A stretch of DNA of 64,000 nucleotides from Cupriavidus basilensis (lineage in GTDB: Bacteria; Pseudomonadota; Gammaproteobacteria; Burkholderiales; Burkholderiaceae): NCBI RefSeq assembly GCF_000876015.1, contig NZ_BBQM01000012.1, positions 372,001 through 436,000 on the forward strand, in the 5' to 3' direction. The stretch's first letter is position 1. The number at the start of each line of letters is the position of its first letter. The notes beneath the pieces were generated by a model. The model saw only the letters and a list, made by a program, of their open reading frames with translations, searched no databases and was not told the DNA's origin. Both the position numbers and the translations under genes were made by a program. Shown here piece by piece: positions 1 through 7,077 of the stretch.

Positions 1-257
1 GCGCCACGGCGTGCGCGCCGTTTCTCCCGATCCCTGATTCCCGACCGCAGGCCCCGGATCCGCCCTGGATCCAGGCGCGCACGGTCGGGTTCGGGTTCCG
101 GCTGGCCATGCGGCCGTACTGATTTCAATATTTAAATAACTGTCGAAATAATGGCTGGACGATGCTCCGCTGCACCCTGGTCCCGCGCGGCACGGACGTG
201 GATGCGCGCAGGACCAGCCACGGGCCGGGCCGCAAGCCCGCTCCGTGGCGGGGGCGC
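1..257. other. Left edge, no gene recognised
   Basis: No open frame here has a recognisable product. A short AT-rich stretch around 121-150 could hold a promoter, but I see no convincing -35/-10 pair with a gene behind it. A gene truncated by the window edge cannot be excluded. Confidence 0.4.
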
Positions 258-587
258 TCAGGCGCCCGGGGTTTCCGCCGCGCGCTTGTCGGCGTCGCGC
301 AGGCGCTTCACTGCCTTGCCCAGCAGGCCGCCTTCGCTGTCGGCGATGGCGCCTTCCAGCGACTGCAGCGCTGCCGTCACCTGCGCGCCGTGCGCGGCGG
401 AGAATACTTCGTCCGCGACCAGCGCATCAGCTTCCTTGCGGGCCCGCTTGCCCAGCTTGCGGGCGAACTCGGGGTCCAGCTGGCCTTGGGCGGTCGCGTT
501 GGCGATATGGTCGAGCAGGGCGATCAGGCCTTGCGCCGTGGTAGTGGCCGGGATTGACTCCTCGACCTTCCTTGGCTTTTTGGGCAT
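258..587 (-). CDS. Hypothetical protein, 109 aa, charged helical
   Basis: I do not recognise a family. The start is set at the ATG at 587 because GGAGG lies 9 bases upstream on the minus strand; a longer frame exists upstream but lacks a ribosome-binding site. The protein opens with a basic stretch (MPKKPRK), has a short hydrophobic helix around residues 20-30, then alternating Lys/Arg and acidic residues, predicting a soluble, mostly helical protein without signal peptide or membrane segment. It stands alone between the window edge and the isochorismatase-like gene. Codon use is like the neighbours, so it is probably a real gene. Function unknown. Confidence 0.65.
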   Translation of the reverse strand: MPKKPRKVEESIPATTTAQGLIALLDHIANATAQGQLDPEFARKLGKRARKEADALVADEVFSAAHGAQVTAALQSLEGAIADSEGGLLGKAVKRLRDADKRAAETPGA

Positions 588-839
588 CGTTTTATTCCTC
601 CAGTTAGGGTTCGATTCTATAGCGGGGGAGGGTAGCCATCCTGCTTCCCCGTATGAAGAGATTGTGACAACTGTCATAAAAGCATGGGATGGCAGGGCGG
701 GACACCGCAGGCATGCAGCGTAGCGCATTCCGGCGCGAAGCGCTGCTTTGGCTGGCCGGGCAGGGAAACGCGGCGCCTTCACGCCGCGCCGCGGGTGCCG
801 TCCGTCATGGCGCCCGCGCGCGCCGTGCCGCGGCGGCGC

Positions 840-1403
840 TCATGCGCGGGTCTTGCCGAGCAATTCGGCGATCTCGCGCGTGGTGCCGGTCTCGCCCAGC
901 CGCGGGAAGATCCGCGCGACGCTGTTGGCGTGCGCGTCCGGGTGCATGTCGGTGATGGCGTCCAGCGCCAGCGTGACGTTGTAGCCGAGTTCGTGCGCCT
1001 GCCGCGCGGTCGACTCCACGCCGATGCTGGTGGACACGCCGGCAATGACGACCTGCGTGACGCCCAGGCCCTTGAGGTGCGCGTCGAGGCCGGTGCCGGT
1101 AAACGCCCCCCAGGTCCGCTTGGTCACGAGGTGGTCGCCCGGCTGGCGGTCCAGTTCGGGCACGAGGTCGGCCCAGCCGGGCGGAAGCTGCCCGAAGTTG
1201 CGCGTCTGCTCGGCCCGCCCCGGCGCGCCGCCGGCCACGTTGACCAGCACCACCGGCAGGCCGTGGCCTCGGAAGGCGGCGGCCAGCGCGCCGGCGTTCT
1301 TCACCACCTCGCCGATGGGATGGACCGTGGGGTAGGACACGATGCCCTGCTGCAGGTCGATGACGATGAGGGCGGTGCTGGGGTCGAGCGTGGTCGTTGT
1401 CAT
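840..1403 (-). CDS. Isochorismatase-family (cysteine hydrolase-like) protein lacking the catalytic Cys
   Basis: A 187-residue protein with the Rossmann-like isochorismatase/nicotinamidase fold: VIDLQQG near residue 16 carries the conserved Asp, and TKRTWGAF near residue 95 the conserved Lys. The third member of the triad, the Cys normally in a (C)VxxTA context, is replaced by Gly128 in SIGVESTA. Sequence quality around the motif is good and the frame is intact, so this looks like a genuine subfamily feature and not an error. Without the nucleophile, amidase chemistry of the nicotinamidase type is unlikely; the substrate is unknown. It lies 57 bases downstream of a MarR regulator on the same strand, so the pair is probably one operon and the hydrolase is the likely controlled gene. 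Confidence 0.85.
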   Translation of the reverse strand: MTTTTLDPSTALIVIDLQQGIVSYPTVHPIGEVVKNAGALAAAFRGHGLPVVLVNVAGGAPGRAEQTRNFGQLPPGWADLVPELDRQPGDHLVTKRTWGAFTGTGLDAHLKGLGVTQVVIAGVSTSIGVESTARQAHELGYNVTLALDAITDMHPDAHANSVARIFPRLGETGTTREIAELLGKTRA

Positions 1404-1460
1404 GGCGTTTCCTTGGGAAGGGGGGGCGGCGAGTGCGGTGTCGTGCGTCGGGCGGCGGCG

Positions 1461-1907
1461 TCAGGACTCCACCAGCCGCGCCAGCAGCGCGACGGCCGCG
1501 GCGAGCGCGTCCTGCTCGGCCGGCGCGAGCCGGGTCTCGATGGCATGGAACAGCCAGTCCTCGCGCGCCGCGCGGCCGGCCCGGACCGCCTCGGCGCAGG
1601 CCGGCGTGAGCGACAGGACGGTCTGCCGCCCGTCGCTGGGATCGGGCGCGCCGCTGACGAGCCCGGCCGCCTTGAGCACGGCAACCGTCTCGCCCATCGA
1701 TTGCGGGCGCATGCCCTCGGCCCGCGCCAGCGCCGATACCGTCGCCGGCCCTTCGCGCTCCAGCCGCAGCAGCACGCGCAACTGGGTCCAGGTGAGATGG
1801 CTGAAATGCGACTTCTCGCGCAGCCGCCGGGTCAGCTTGCCCAGCACCACGCGCAGTTCGGCGGCCAGGGCGTGCGCGGCGTCGGAATCCGTGTGCGGGG
1901 CGGTCAT
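1461..1907 (-). CDS. MarR-family transcriptional regulator
   Basis: A 148-residue winged-helix protein of MarR type. The central segment (LTWTQLRVLLRLEREG, then TVSALARAEGMRPQSMGETVAVL) is the HTH, followed by the wing with the family signature DPSDGRQTVLSLT. N- and C-terminal helices would form the dimer interface. It is first in a two-gene unit with the isochorismatase-like gene. A 9-bp inverted repeat starts 17 bases upstream of the ATG, fitting autorepression. MarR proteins usually respond to small aromatic ligands; the ligand here is unknown. Confidence 0.88.
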   Translation of the reverse strand: MTAPHTDSDAAHALAAELRVVLGKLTRRLREKSHFSHLTWTQLRVLLRLEREGPATVSALARAEGMRPQSMGETVAVLKAAGLVSGAPDPSDGRQTVLSLTPACAEAVRAGRAAREDWLFHAIETRLAPAEQDALAAAVALLARLVES

Positions 1908-1923
1908 GTCGGTCGCGGGAAAT

Positions 1924-1955
1924 TATGAAGGTTAGCTGTGAAGGCTACCTTCATA
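1924..1955. promoter_or_regulatory. Inverted repeat, probable MarR operator
   Basis: TATGAAGGT at 1924-1932 and its exact reverse complement ACCTTCATA at 1947-1955 are separated by 14 bases. The repeat overlaps a CATAAT hexamer (minus strand, 1922-1927) that can act as the -10 of the marR transcript. Position and symmetry fit an autoregulatory operator; this is inference. Confidence 0.6.
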
Positions 1956-2037
1956 TATGGCCGGCAGTCAAGGCGGCGCGGTAAACGGCGCGCAGTGGCG
2001 AAGCGGGGGAACTATGGAGCGCGGGACCGCGTGCCGG

Positions 2038-2175
2038 TCAGAGGCTGGAAGCGATGTCCAGCCCGGCCAGGGCGACGATGGCGCTCATGGCCAGCATGGC
2101 CGTCGAGTGCTGCCCGAAATAGACCAGCGCGGCTGCCGACCAGCTTGCCGTGGCGAATGCTGCAAAACGTTTCAT
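2038..2175 (-). CDS. Small hydrophobic protein, 45 aa
   Basis: A short frame starting at the ATG at 2175 gives a 45-residue protein with a basic start (MKRF), two hydrophobic stretches (SAAALVYF and TAMLAMSAIVALAGL) and the end DIASSL. It could form one or two membrane helices. Composition is typical of a real small membrane protein and not of a GC-rich shadow frame. There is only a weak ribosome-binding site (CAGAG). It sits just downstream of the small-RNA terminator on the same strand. Function unknown. Confidence 0.5.
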   Translation of the reverse strand: MKRFAAFATASWSAAALVYFGQHSTAMLAMSAIVALAGLDIASSL

Positions 2176-2223
2176 GCTCTGAACGCCGGGGGCGGCGGCC
2201 TGCGGATGAATTCGAACGGAGGC

Positions 2224-2256
2224 GGAAAAAAATAAACCCGCCCCGAAGGGCGGGTT
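2224..2256 (-). terminator. Rho-independent terminator of the small RNA (and glmS read-through)
   Basis: Nine-base arms AACCCGCCC (2235-2243) and GGGCGGGTT (2248-2256) with a four-base loop (TTCG on the minus strand), followed on the minus strand by TATTTTTTT. This is a textbook intrinsic terminator for minus-strand transcription. Confidence 0.85.
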
Positions 2257-2289
2257 GAATCCATGTCGTTGGAGACAAGGAGGAGACAG
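2224..2289 (-). ncRNA. Candidate trans-acting small RNA with anti-Shine-Dalgarno motifs
   Basis: On the minus strand a sigma-70 promoter (TAGACA at 2317-2322, 16-base spacer, TATACT at 2295-2300) is followed by about 65 transcribed bases and then a perfect rho-independent terminator. The predicted RNA starts near 2289. Its 5' part is C/U-rich, carrying TGTCTCC twice with CTCCTCC between (2271-2290). This is complementary to AGGAGACA, the ribosome-binding site used by many genes of this window. No open frame of useful length lies inside. It follows glmS on the same strand but has its own promoter, so it is not only a 3'-UTR remnant. Function is inferred. Confidence 0.65.
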
Positions 2290-2294
2290 GTGTA

Positions 2295-2322
2295 AGTATA
2301 AACCCTAATCCAATCCTGTCTA
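2295..2322 (-). promoter_or_regulatory. Sigma-70 promoter of the candidate small RNA
   Basis: TAGACA (5 of 6 to the -35 consensus) and TATACT (5 of 6 to the -10 consensus) with a 16-base spacer. The stretch is AT-richer than its surroundings. No protein gene begins within 100 bases downstream, which supports an RNA product. Confidence 0.65.
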
Positions 2323-2522
2323 GTGGGCGGATTGGAGTGTTTGCTCAAAAACATCGTTGTGGCGGTGCATCATTCACATTTGCTCGCGAAGAATCGGCTT
2401 TGAGTCACTTCTTGCGTGTTGCCTGTCGTGCCGTTCCGACAGGATTCGGGGTGCGGGGACGGGGCATGCGGCTTTCCCAGCATGTCCAGCCCCGCCACGG
2501 CGTCACTGCGCCGGCAACATCG

Positions 2523-4352
2523 CTACTCCACCGTCACCGATTTCGCCAGGTTGCGCGGCTTGTCGATGTCGGTCCCGCGCGCGAGCGCGGCATGGTAGGC
2601 CAGCAACTGCATCGGGATCGTGTGCAGGATCGGCGACAGCGGCCCGTAGTATTCCGTGAGGCGCAGCACTTCGATGCCGGGGCTCGGCGCGATGCCGCAG
2701 TCGCTGTCGGCGAAGACGAACAGCCGCCCGCTGCGCGCGCTGACCTCGTGCATGTTCGACTTGAGCTTTTCCAGCAGGCGGTCGTTGGGCGCGACCGCGA
2801 CCACGGGCATCTCGTCGCTGACCAGCGCCAGCGGGCCGTGCTTGAGCTCGCCGGCCGGATAGGCCTCGGCATGGATGTACGAGATTTCCTTCATCTTCAG
2901 CGCGCCTTCCATCGCCACCGGGTAGTGCATGCCGCGGCCCAGGAACAGCATGTTCTCGCGGCGCGCCAGCAGTTCGGACCAGGCCATGATCTGCGGCTCC
3001 AGCGCCAGCACCTGGCGCATGGCGTCCGGCAGGTGGCGCAGCGCGCGCAGGTGGTGCTGTTCGTCCTGCGCGGAAAGCCGCCCGCGGATCTGCGCCAGCG
3101 TCAGGGCGAGCAGGAACAGCGCCACCAGCTGCGTGGTGAAGGCCTTGGTGGAGGCCACGCCGATCTCCACGCCGGCCCGCGTGATGAAGGGCAGCGCGCA
3201 TTCCCGCACCAGCGCGCTGGTCGGCACGTTGCAGATCGCCAGCGTGTGGCGCATGCCCAGTTGGCGGGCCACCTCGAGCGCGCCGAGCACGTCGGCGGTC
3301 TCGCCGCTCTGGGATACCGCGACGACGAGCGCGTTCGGGTTCGGCACGCTTTCGCGGTAGCGGAACTCGCTCGCAATCTCCACGCTGACCGGCAGCCCGG
3401 CCAGGCTCTCGATCCAGTACTTGGCCGTCAGCGCGGCGTGATAGCTGCCGCCGCACGCCAGCAGCAGCACCGAGTCGACCGCGTTGAACACGCGCCACGC
3501 CTTGTCGCCGAACAGCTCCGGCATGACCGCGGTGACGTCCTGCAAGGTGTCGGCCACCGCCTGCGGCTGCTCGAAGATCTCCTTCTGCATGTAGTAGCGG
3601 TACGGGCCGAGATCGGCGCTGCTGCCGTGCGCCGCCACCCGCGCCACGGGGCGCTCCACGCGCTGGCCGGCGGCATCGACGATCCAGTAGCGGTGCAACT
3701 GCACGTCCACCACGTCGCCGTTCTCGAGATAGGCGATGCGGTCCGTGACGCCGGACAGCGCCATCGCGTCGGACGCCAGGAAGTTCTCGCCTTCGCCCAC
3801 GCCGACCACCAGCGGCATGCCGCTGCGGGCACCCACCAGCCGGTGCGGCTCGTCGCGGCACAGCACGGCGATGGCGAAGCTGCCGCGCAGCCGCGCCACG
3901 GCCGCCTTCACCGCCTCGAACAGGTCGCCGTCGTACAGGTGGTCGATCAGGTGCGCGATCACCTCGCTGTCGGTCTGGCTGGCGAAGACGTAGCCGCTGG
4001 CCTCCAGGCCCGCGCGCAGTTCCTCGTGGTTCTCGATGATGCCGTTGTGCGACAGCGCGATGCGCGCGGCTTCCTCGCGCGGCGAGAAGTGGGGGTGCGC
4101 GTTGCCCGTGACCGGCTTGCCGTGCGTGGCCCAGCGCGTGTGCGCGATGCCGGTGTAGCCCGCCAGCGCCTGCCGGGCGATGTCGGCCTGCAGGGCGGCA
4201 ACGCGGTCCACGCTGCGCGCGCGCACCAGTTGCCGGTCCTGGTGCAGCGCCACGCCGCAGGAGTCATAACCGCGATACTCCAGCCGCTTCAGGCCCTCGA
4301 CGAGATTGGGCACGATGTCGCGCTGCGCGACCGCCCCGACAATTCCACACAT
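2523..4352 (-). CDS. glmS: Glutamine--fructose-6-phosphate aminotransferase (isomerizing)
   Basis: Makes glucosamine-6-phosphate from fructose-6-phosphate and glutamine, the first step to UDP-GlcNAc for peptidoglycan and LPS; cytoplasmic. At 609 residues it has the usual family length. The N-terminal glutaminase domain begins MCGIVGA, so Cys2 is the nucleophile after Met removal; EYRGYDS follows. Two SIS sugar-isomerase domains fill the C-terminal half, with SQSGETADV in the first, [11 protein letters not shown] in the second, and the conserved C-terminal end KSVTVE. It is divergent from an Lrp-type gene across 160 bases. No GlmY/GlmZ-like or glmS ribozyme element is visible in the leader. 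A candidate small RNA lies downstream on the same strand. Confidence 0.97.
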   Translation of the reverse strand: MCGIVGAVAQRDIVPNLVEGLKRLEYRGYDSCGVALHQDRQLVRARSVDRVAALQADIARQALAGYTGIAHTRWATHGKPVTGNAHPHFSPREEAARIALSHNGIIENHEELRAGLEASGYVFASQTDSEVIAHLIDHLYDGDLFEAVKAAVARLRGSFAIAVLCRDEPHRLVGARSGMPLVVGVGEGENFLASDAMALSGVTDRIAYLENGDVVDVQLHRYWIVDAAGQRVERPVARVAAHGSSADLGPYRYYMQKEIFEQPQAVADTLQDVTAVMPELFGDKAWRVFNAVDSVLLLACGGSYHAALTAKYWIESLAGLPVSVEIASEFRYRESVPNPNALVVAVSQSGETADVLGALEVARQLGMRHTLAICNVPTSALVRECALPFITRAGVEIGVASTKAFTTQLVALFLLALTLAQIRGRLSAQDEQHHLRALRHLPDAMRQVLALEPQIMAWSELLARRENMLFLGRGMHYPVAMEGALKMKEISYIHAEAYPAGELKHGPLALVSDEMPVVAVAPNDRLLEKLKSNMHEVSARSGRLFVFADSDCGIAPSPGIEVLRLTEYYGPLSPILHTIPMQLLAYHAALARGTDIDKPRNLAKSVTVE

Positions 4353-4473
4353 ATCCGTTTTTCCCTCATGATCGGCCCGAGGCCGGGCCAGCGGTTAGCA
4401 TGGTAGAGGGATCGGTATGTAATTTTCTTTCTTAAATCTATAAACAATGAAATAATCAATCATCATCAAATAG

Positions 4474-4494
4474 TGATGAAATTTTATTTCATCA
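4474..4494. promoter_or_regulatory. Perfect inverted repeat, probable Lrp/AsnC operator
   Basis: TGATGAAAT, three T, ATTTCATCA: a perfect 9-bp palindrome in the AT-rich glmS/lrp divergent region, ending 18 bases before the lrp start. Lrp-family dimers bind short AT-rich palindromes of this size, so autoregulation is likely and an effect on glmS is possible. Confidence 0.65.
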
Positions 4495-4512
4495 GGCCTC
4501 GCGGAGTCCCCA

Positions 4513-4989
4513 TTGCCCGGCACCTTCCTGGACGAGCTCGACCTGCGCATCCTCCGCATCCTGCAGGCCGACTCGGCCATCTCGAACACCGACCTCGCCG
4601 AGCGCGTGCACGCCTCGGCGCCCACCTGCCTGCGGCGCGTGCGCAGGCTCAGGGAAAGCGGCGTCATCCAGCGCCAGATCGCCGTGCTGGATCCGCGCCA
4701 GACCGGCACGCCGCTGACCGCCATCATCGAGATCAGCCTAGACCGCCAGACCGCCGAGGACCACGACGCCTTCGAGGCCTATATCTGCGCCGAGGCCGCG
4801 GTCACGCAGTGCTACCGGGTTTCGCCGGGGCCGGATTTCATCGTCACGGTGGAGATGGCCGACATGGCCGCCTACGATGCGTTCGCGCGGCGGCTGTTCG
4901 CCGGCGCGTCCAACGTGCGCAACGTGCGGACGTTTTTCTCGACGCATCGGGCCAAGTTCGAGGCGAACGCGCCGGTGGCGGGAAGATAG
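4513..4989 (+). CDS. Lrp/AsnC-family transcriptional regulator
   Basis: A 158-residue protein with an N-terminal HTH (LDELDLRILRILQADSAISN, then CLRRVRRLRESGVI) and a C-terminal RAM ligand domain ending in TFFSTHRAKFE. The TTG at 4513 is chosen as start because GGAG lies at 4503-4506 and no ATG exists before the upstream in-frame stop; the use of TTG is unusual. Lrp-type proteins form octamers and sense amino acids; the effector is unknown. It is divergent from glmS and has a perfect palindrome upstream. Residue IQRQIAVLDPRQTG is the family hinge. Confidence 0.88.
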   Translation: MPGTFLDELDLRILRILQADSAISNTDLAERVHASAPTCLRRVRRLRESGVIQRQIAVLDPRQTGTPLTAIIEISLDRQTAEDHDAFEAYICAEAAVTQCYRVSPGPDFIVTVEMADMAAYDAFARRLFAGASNVRNVRTFFSTHRAKFEANAPVAGR

Positions 4990-5178
4990 AACCGGGAAGC
5001 CGGCGGGCCGCGATGCCTGCCGGTCAGCGCGGCTCCGGCGTTGAACGAGCCGGGGCGGCCGTTCGGCCGGCGCCGTGCATCGGCGCGAGTTTCCGGTCAG
5101 GCCGCGATCCGGCCGCGGCTCCCGGCGCCAGTCCCGGTAGGCGATGTCAGGCGCTGGGCGGCCGGATGCCGCCGGCGT

Positions 5179-5622
5179 TCATGCCGCGGCGTCGTCCGGT
5201 TCGGGATCCGCGGGCGCCGGGGCATCCGAAATCCACCGCAGAATATCCCGCCAGCTGACGATGCCGACCGGCCGGAACTGCGCGTCCACGATGGGGATGC
5301 ATGAGATCCGATGAGCGAGAAACAGCGCGATGGCATCGGGGATCCTGGCCTCGGGGCGCAACGTGATCGGCTTGCGCGTCATGATCTGGTGCACGCGCTT
5401 GTTGAGGGTGTTGAGGTCCCTGGCCGACTCCACGTTGCTGCCGATGAACGGGCTCACCGCGCGCAGCAGGTCGCGGTCCGATACGACGCCATGCAGTCTC
5501 TCGTCTTCGACGACGAGCAGGTGATGGAACTTCGCCTCGTCGAAAATGTGCTTGACCGTTGCCAAGGTATCGTCGAACACCACGCTGACGATCTTTCTGG
5601 ACATGATGCTATCGATGGTCAC
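5179..5622 (-). CDS. CBS-domain pair protein
   Basis: About 147 residues comprising two tandem CBS motifs: IMSRKIVSVVFDDTLATV with LVVEDERLHGVVSDRDLL, then IMTRKPITLRPEARIPDAI with IPIVDAQFRPVGIVSWRDIL. Such stand-alone Bateman modules bind adenine nucleotides and sense energy state. I start at the GTG at 5622 because GGAG stands 6 bases upstream; an ATG at 5664 would add 14 residues not conserved in type. The C-terminal tail is Asp/Pro/Ala rich. Partner protein unknown; it is convergent with the Lrp gene. Confidence 0.8.
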   Translation of the reverse strand: MTIDSIMSRKIVSVVFDDTLATVKHIFDEAKFHHLLVVEDERLHGVVSDRDLLRAVSPFIGSNVESARDLNTLNKRVHQIMTRKPITLRPEARIPDAIALFLAHRISCIPIVDAQFRPVGIVSWRDILRWISDAPAPADPEPDDAAA

Positions 5623-5879
5623 AACTGGCTCCGTGTTTGTCTTTTTCCCATGCGGGGTCGCCATTGCCCCGCGCGTGGCGCCGGTGGCCGGGCGGCCATT
5701 CTCGCTACGCGGGGCGGGGGCACAACCTGGGCCAGGCCGGGCGGACAGGGGGCGCAACCCGTGTCCGTCCTGCCCGGCGCCATTCCGCGACTACCTCCTG
5801 CAACGCTCGCAGGCTGTTCAGCATTGTGTTGTCGGCTGCGACCCCGGCTTTCTTTAGCGAGCCGTCCCGCTTCATGAGG

Positions 5880-6020
5880 GTGACGGGGACGCGGCGCGGC
5901 GCCGGGCGCATCATTTTCGGCCGGCATGTCCACTTCGTCTCCCAGGCCCGACCGGGCCAGGATCGGCTTCGGGATCGGCACCCCTTGCGAATTGCCCGTT
6001 CTGCGCATCGCCGCTTTCAC
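5880..6020 (-). pseudogene. Remnant of an AbrB/MazE-type antitoxin
   Basis: From the GTG at 6020 the frame reads a clear SpoVT/AbrB start: RRTGNSQGVPIPKPIL, then SGLGDEVDMPAENDA. After that the similarity breaks into Pro/Arg-rich sequence (PRHPHEAGRLAKES), which resembles the expected continuation only loosely and probably reflects a frameshift or point decay. No cognate toxin frame follows before the CBS gene. The intact antitoxin nearby at 6481-6732 belongs to a different subtype. I read this as a decayed second toxin-antitoxin locus. Confidence 0.6.
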
Positions 6021-6136
6021 CGGGGCACCGTCATGACGGGAACATGCCGGCACGGCACGCATGGACACGCGACATTGCCGGGCGGCATCGGAGGCGCGGC
6101 CGACGGCCGCGGCAAACGCTCGCCCGGCCTTTCCAG

Positions 6137-6487
6137 TCACGCCAGGATCGTCTGCAGGCGCGCCAGCGCGTCTTCCACCACTTCGGCCGGCACGCGCTCG
6201 ACCTTCCTTGCGCCCCGCGCTTCAAGGTCCAGCGTGCGCACCATGTTCACCAGCGCGACGCCCTGGGTCTCGGTGCCGGACCCGGACAGCGGCACGGCGA
6301 AGCCGGCGAAACGGGCAACGTCGCCACCCTGCGTGATCGGCGCGACCAGCGCGACGCCGAGCGCGTTGAAGGCGGCGGGCGACAGCACGAGCGCGGGGCG
6401 GAAATCTCCCTGCTGCTCGCGGCCGGCCGTGGGGTTCAGGCTTACCCGCACGATGTCGCCCCGGTCGAACCTGGCGGACTTCACCAT
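6137..6487 (-). CDS. MazF/PemK-type endoribonuclease toxin
   Basis: A 116-residue toxin with the MazF beta-barrel signature: FDRGDIVRVSLNPTAGREQQ, GDFRPALVLSP, VALVAPITQGG and a C-terminal segment RKVERVPAEVVEDALARL. Family members cut mRNA at short motifs and are neutralised by the neighbouring antitoxin. Its ATG lies inside the last codons of the antitoxin gene (7-base overlap), so translation is coupled and antitoxin is made first. Closest in style to ChpB/PemK toxins; exact cleavage specificity cannot be read. Confidence 0.9.
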   Translation of the reverse strand: MVKSARFDRGDIVRVSLNPTAGREQQGDFRPALVLSPAAFNALGVALVAPITQGGDVARFAGFAVPLSGSGTETQGVALVNMVRTLDLEARGARKVERVPAEVVEDALARLQTILA

Positions 6488-6732
6488 GCTTCGTGGCCGG
6501 CCGGCCCGGCGTGGTGCCAGGCAGCCAGGTCCGCGGGCATCGGCGCGGCGGGATCGCACTGCGCGACCAGTTCTTCGAGTGCGTACCGGGGCCGGGCGGG
6601 CTTGAGCAGGACGCCATCCTGGCGCACGTCGACAGTGAGCTTGTCGCCTAGGGCGACCTTGAGTTGTTCGAGCAGCGCGGCGGGCAGCCGCACGGCCGCG
6701 CTGTTGCCCCATTTCTGAATCGACAGTTCCAC
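6481..6732 (-). CDS. MazE/PemI-type antitoxin
   Basis: An 83-residue antitoxin starting at GTG 6732 with GGAG 8 bases upstream; the longer frame to 6786 would run through the operator. The N-terminal swapped-hairpin DNA-binding domain reads ELSIQKWGNSAAVRLPAALL; the C-terminal part (RYALEELVAQCDPAAPMPAD) is the flexible toxin-neutralising tail. It overlaps the toxin gene. Regulation is probably by antitoxin/toxin binding to the repeat at 6760-6811. Confidence 0.9.
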   Translation of the reverse strand: MELSIQKWGNSAAVRLPAALLEQLKVALGDKLTVDVRQDGVLLKPARPRYALEELVAQCDPAAPMPADLAAWHHAGPAGHEAW

Positions 6733-6759
6733 GGCAGGCTCCAGTAGATGTATAGCCAT

Positions 6760-6811
6760 TGTAGATACGCTGGTTGTGGTGGTCAAATTTCGTATCTACG
6801 TTGTAGATACG
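6760..6811. promoter_or_regulatory. Operator of the toxin-antitoxin operon
   Basis: Three copies of one 9-base half-site: CGTATCTAC at 6791-6799 and GTAGATACG at 6803-6811 form a perfect palindrome around GTT, and GTAGATACG recurs at 6761-6769. The array lies 30-80 bases upstream of the antitoxin start, where AbrB-type antitoxins autoregulate cooperatively. Confidence 0.75.
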
Positions 6812-7077
6812 TCGCCTCGCGGGAAGGCATGGCCTGTTTATCCGCGATGCGCGAGTTGCCGGCAAGGCGACAAGTCTCATTGATTGCGGCCGGCCGCCAT
6901 TGGCTTGCGCTGCCCACGGAGGGATGTCGAAGGCGAAGGGCAGCCACGGAAACGAACGCCCGCGCAGCGAAAAAGGGGGAGGGAGGAAGGAGACGGGAGG
7001 GAGCGCGGCCCGGTCGCAGCCCGGGCCGCGAAGCCGAAGCGGGACGAGCGCCCCGCCTCGGGCAACGCCAGCCGGGA

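Noticed and set aside
2337..4406. Long plus-strand frame opposite glmS
   Set aside because: Shadow of glmS with biased composition, no ribosome-binding site or family features.
5637..6605. Plus-strand frame of 322 codons across the toxin-antitoxin region
   Set aside because: Runs antisense to CBS, antitoxin and toxin genes; composition is that of a shadow frame.
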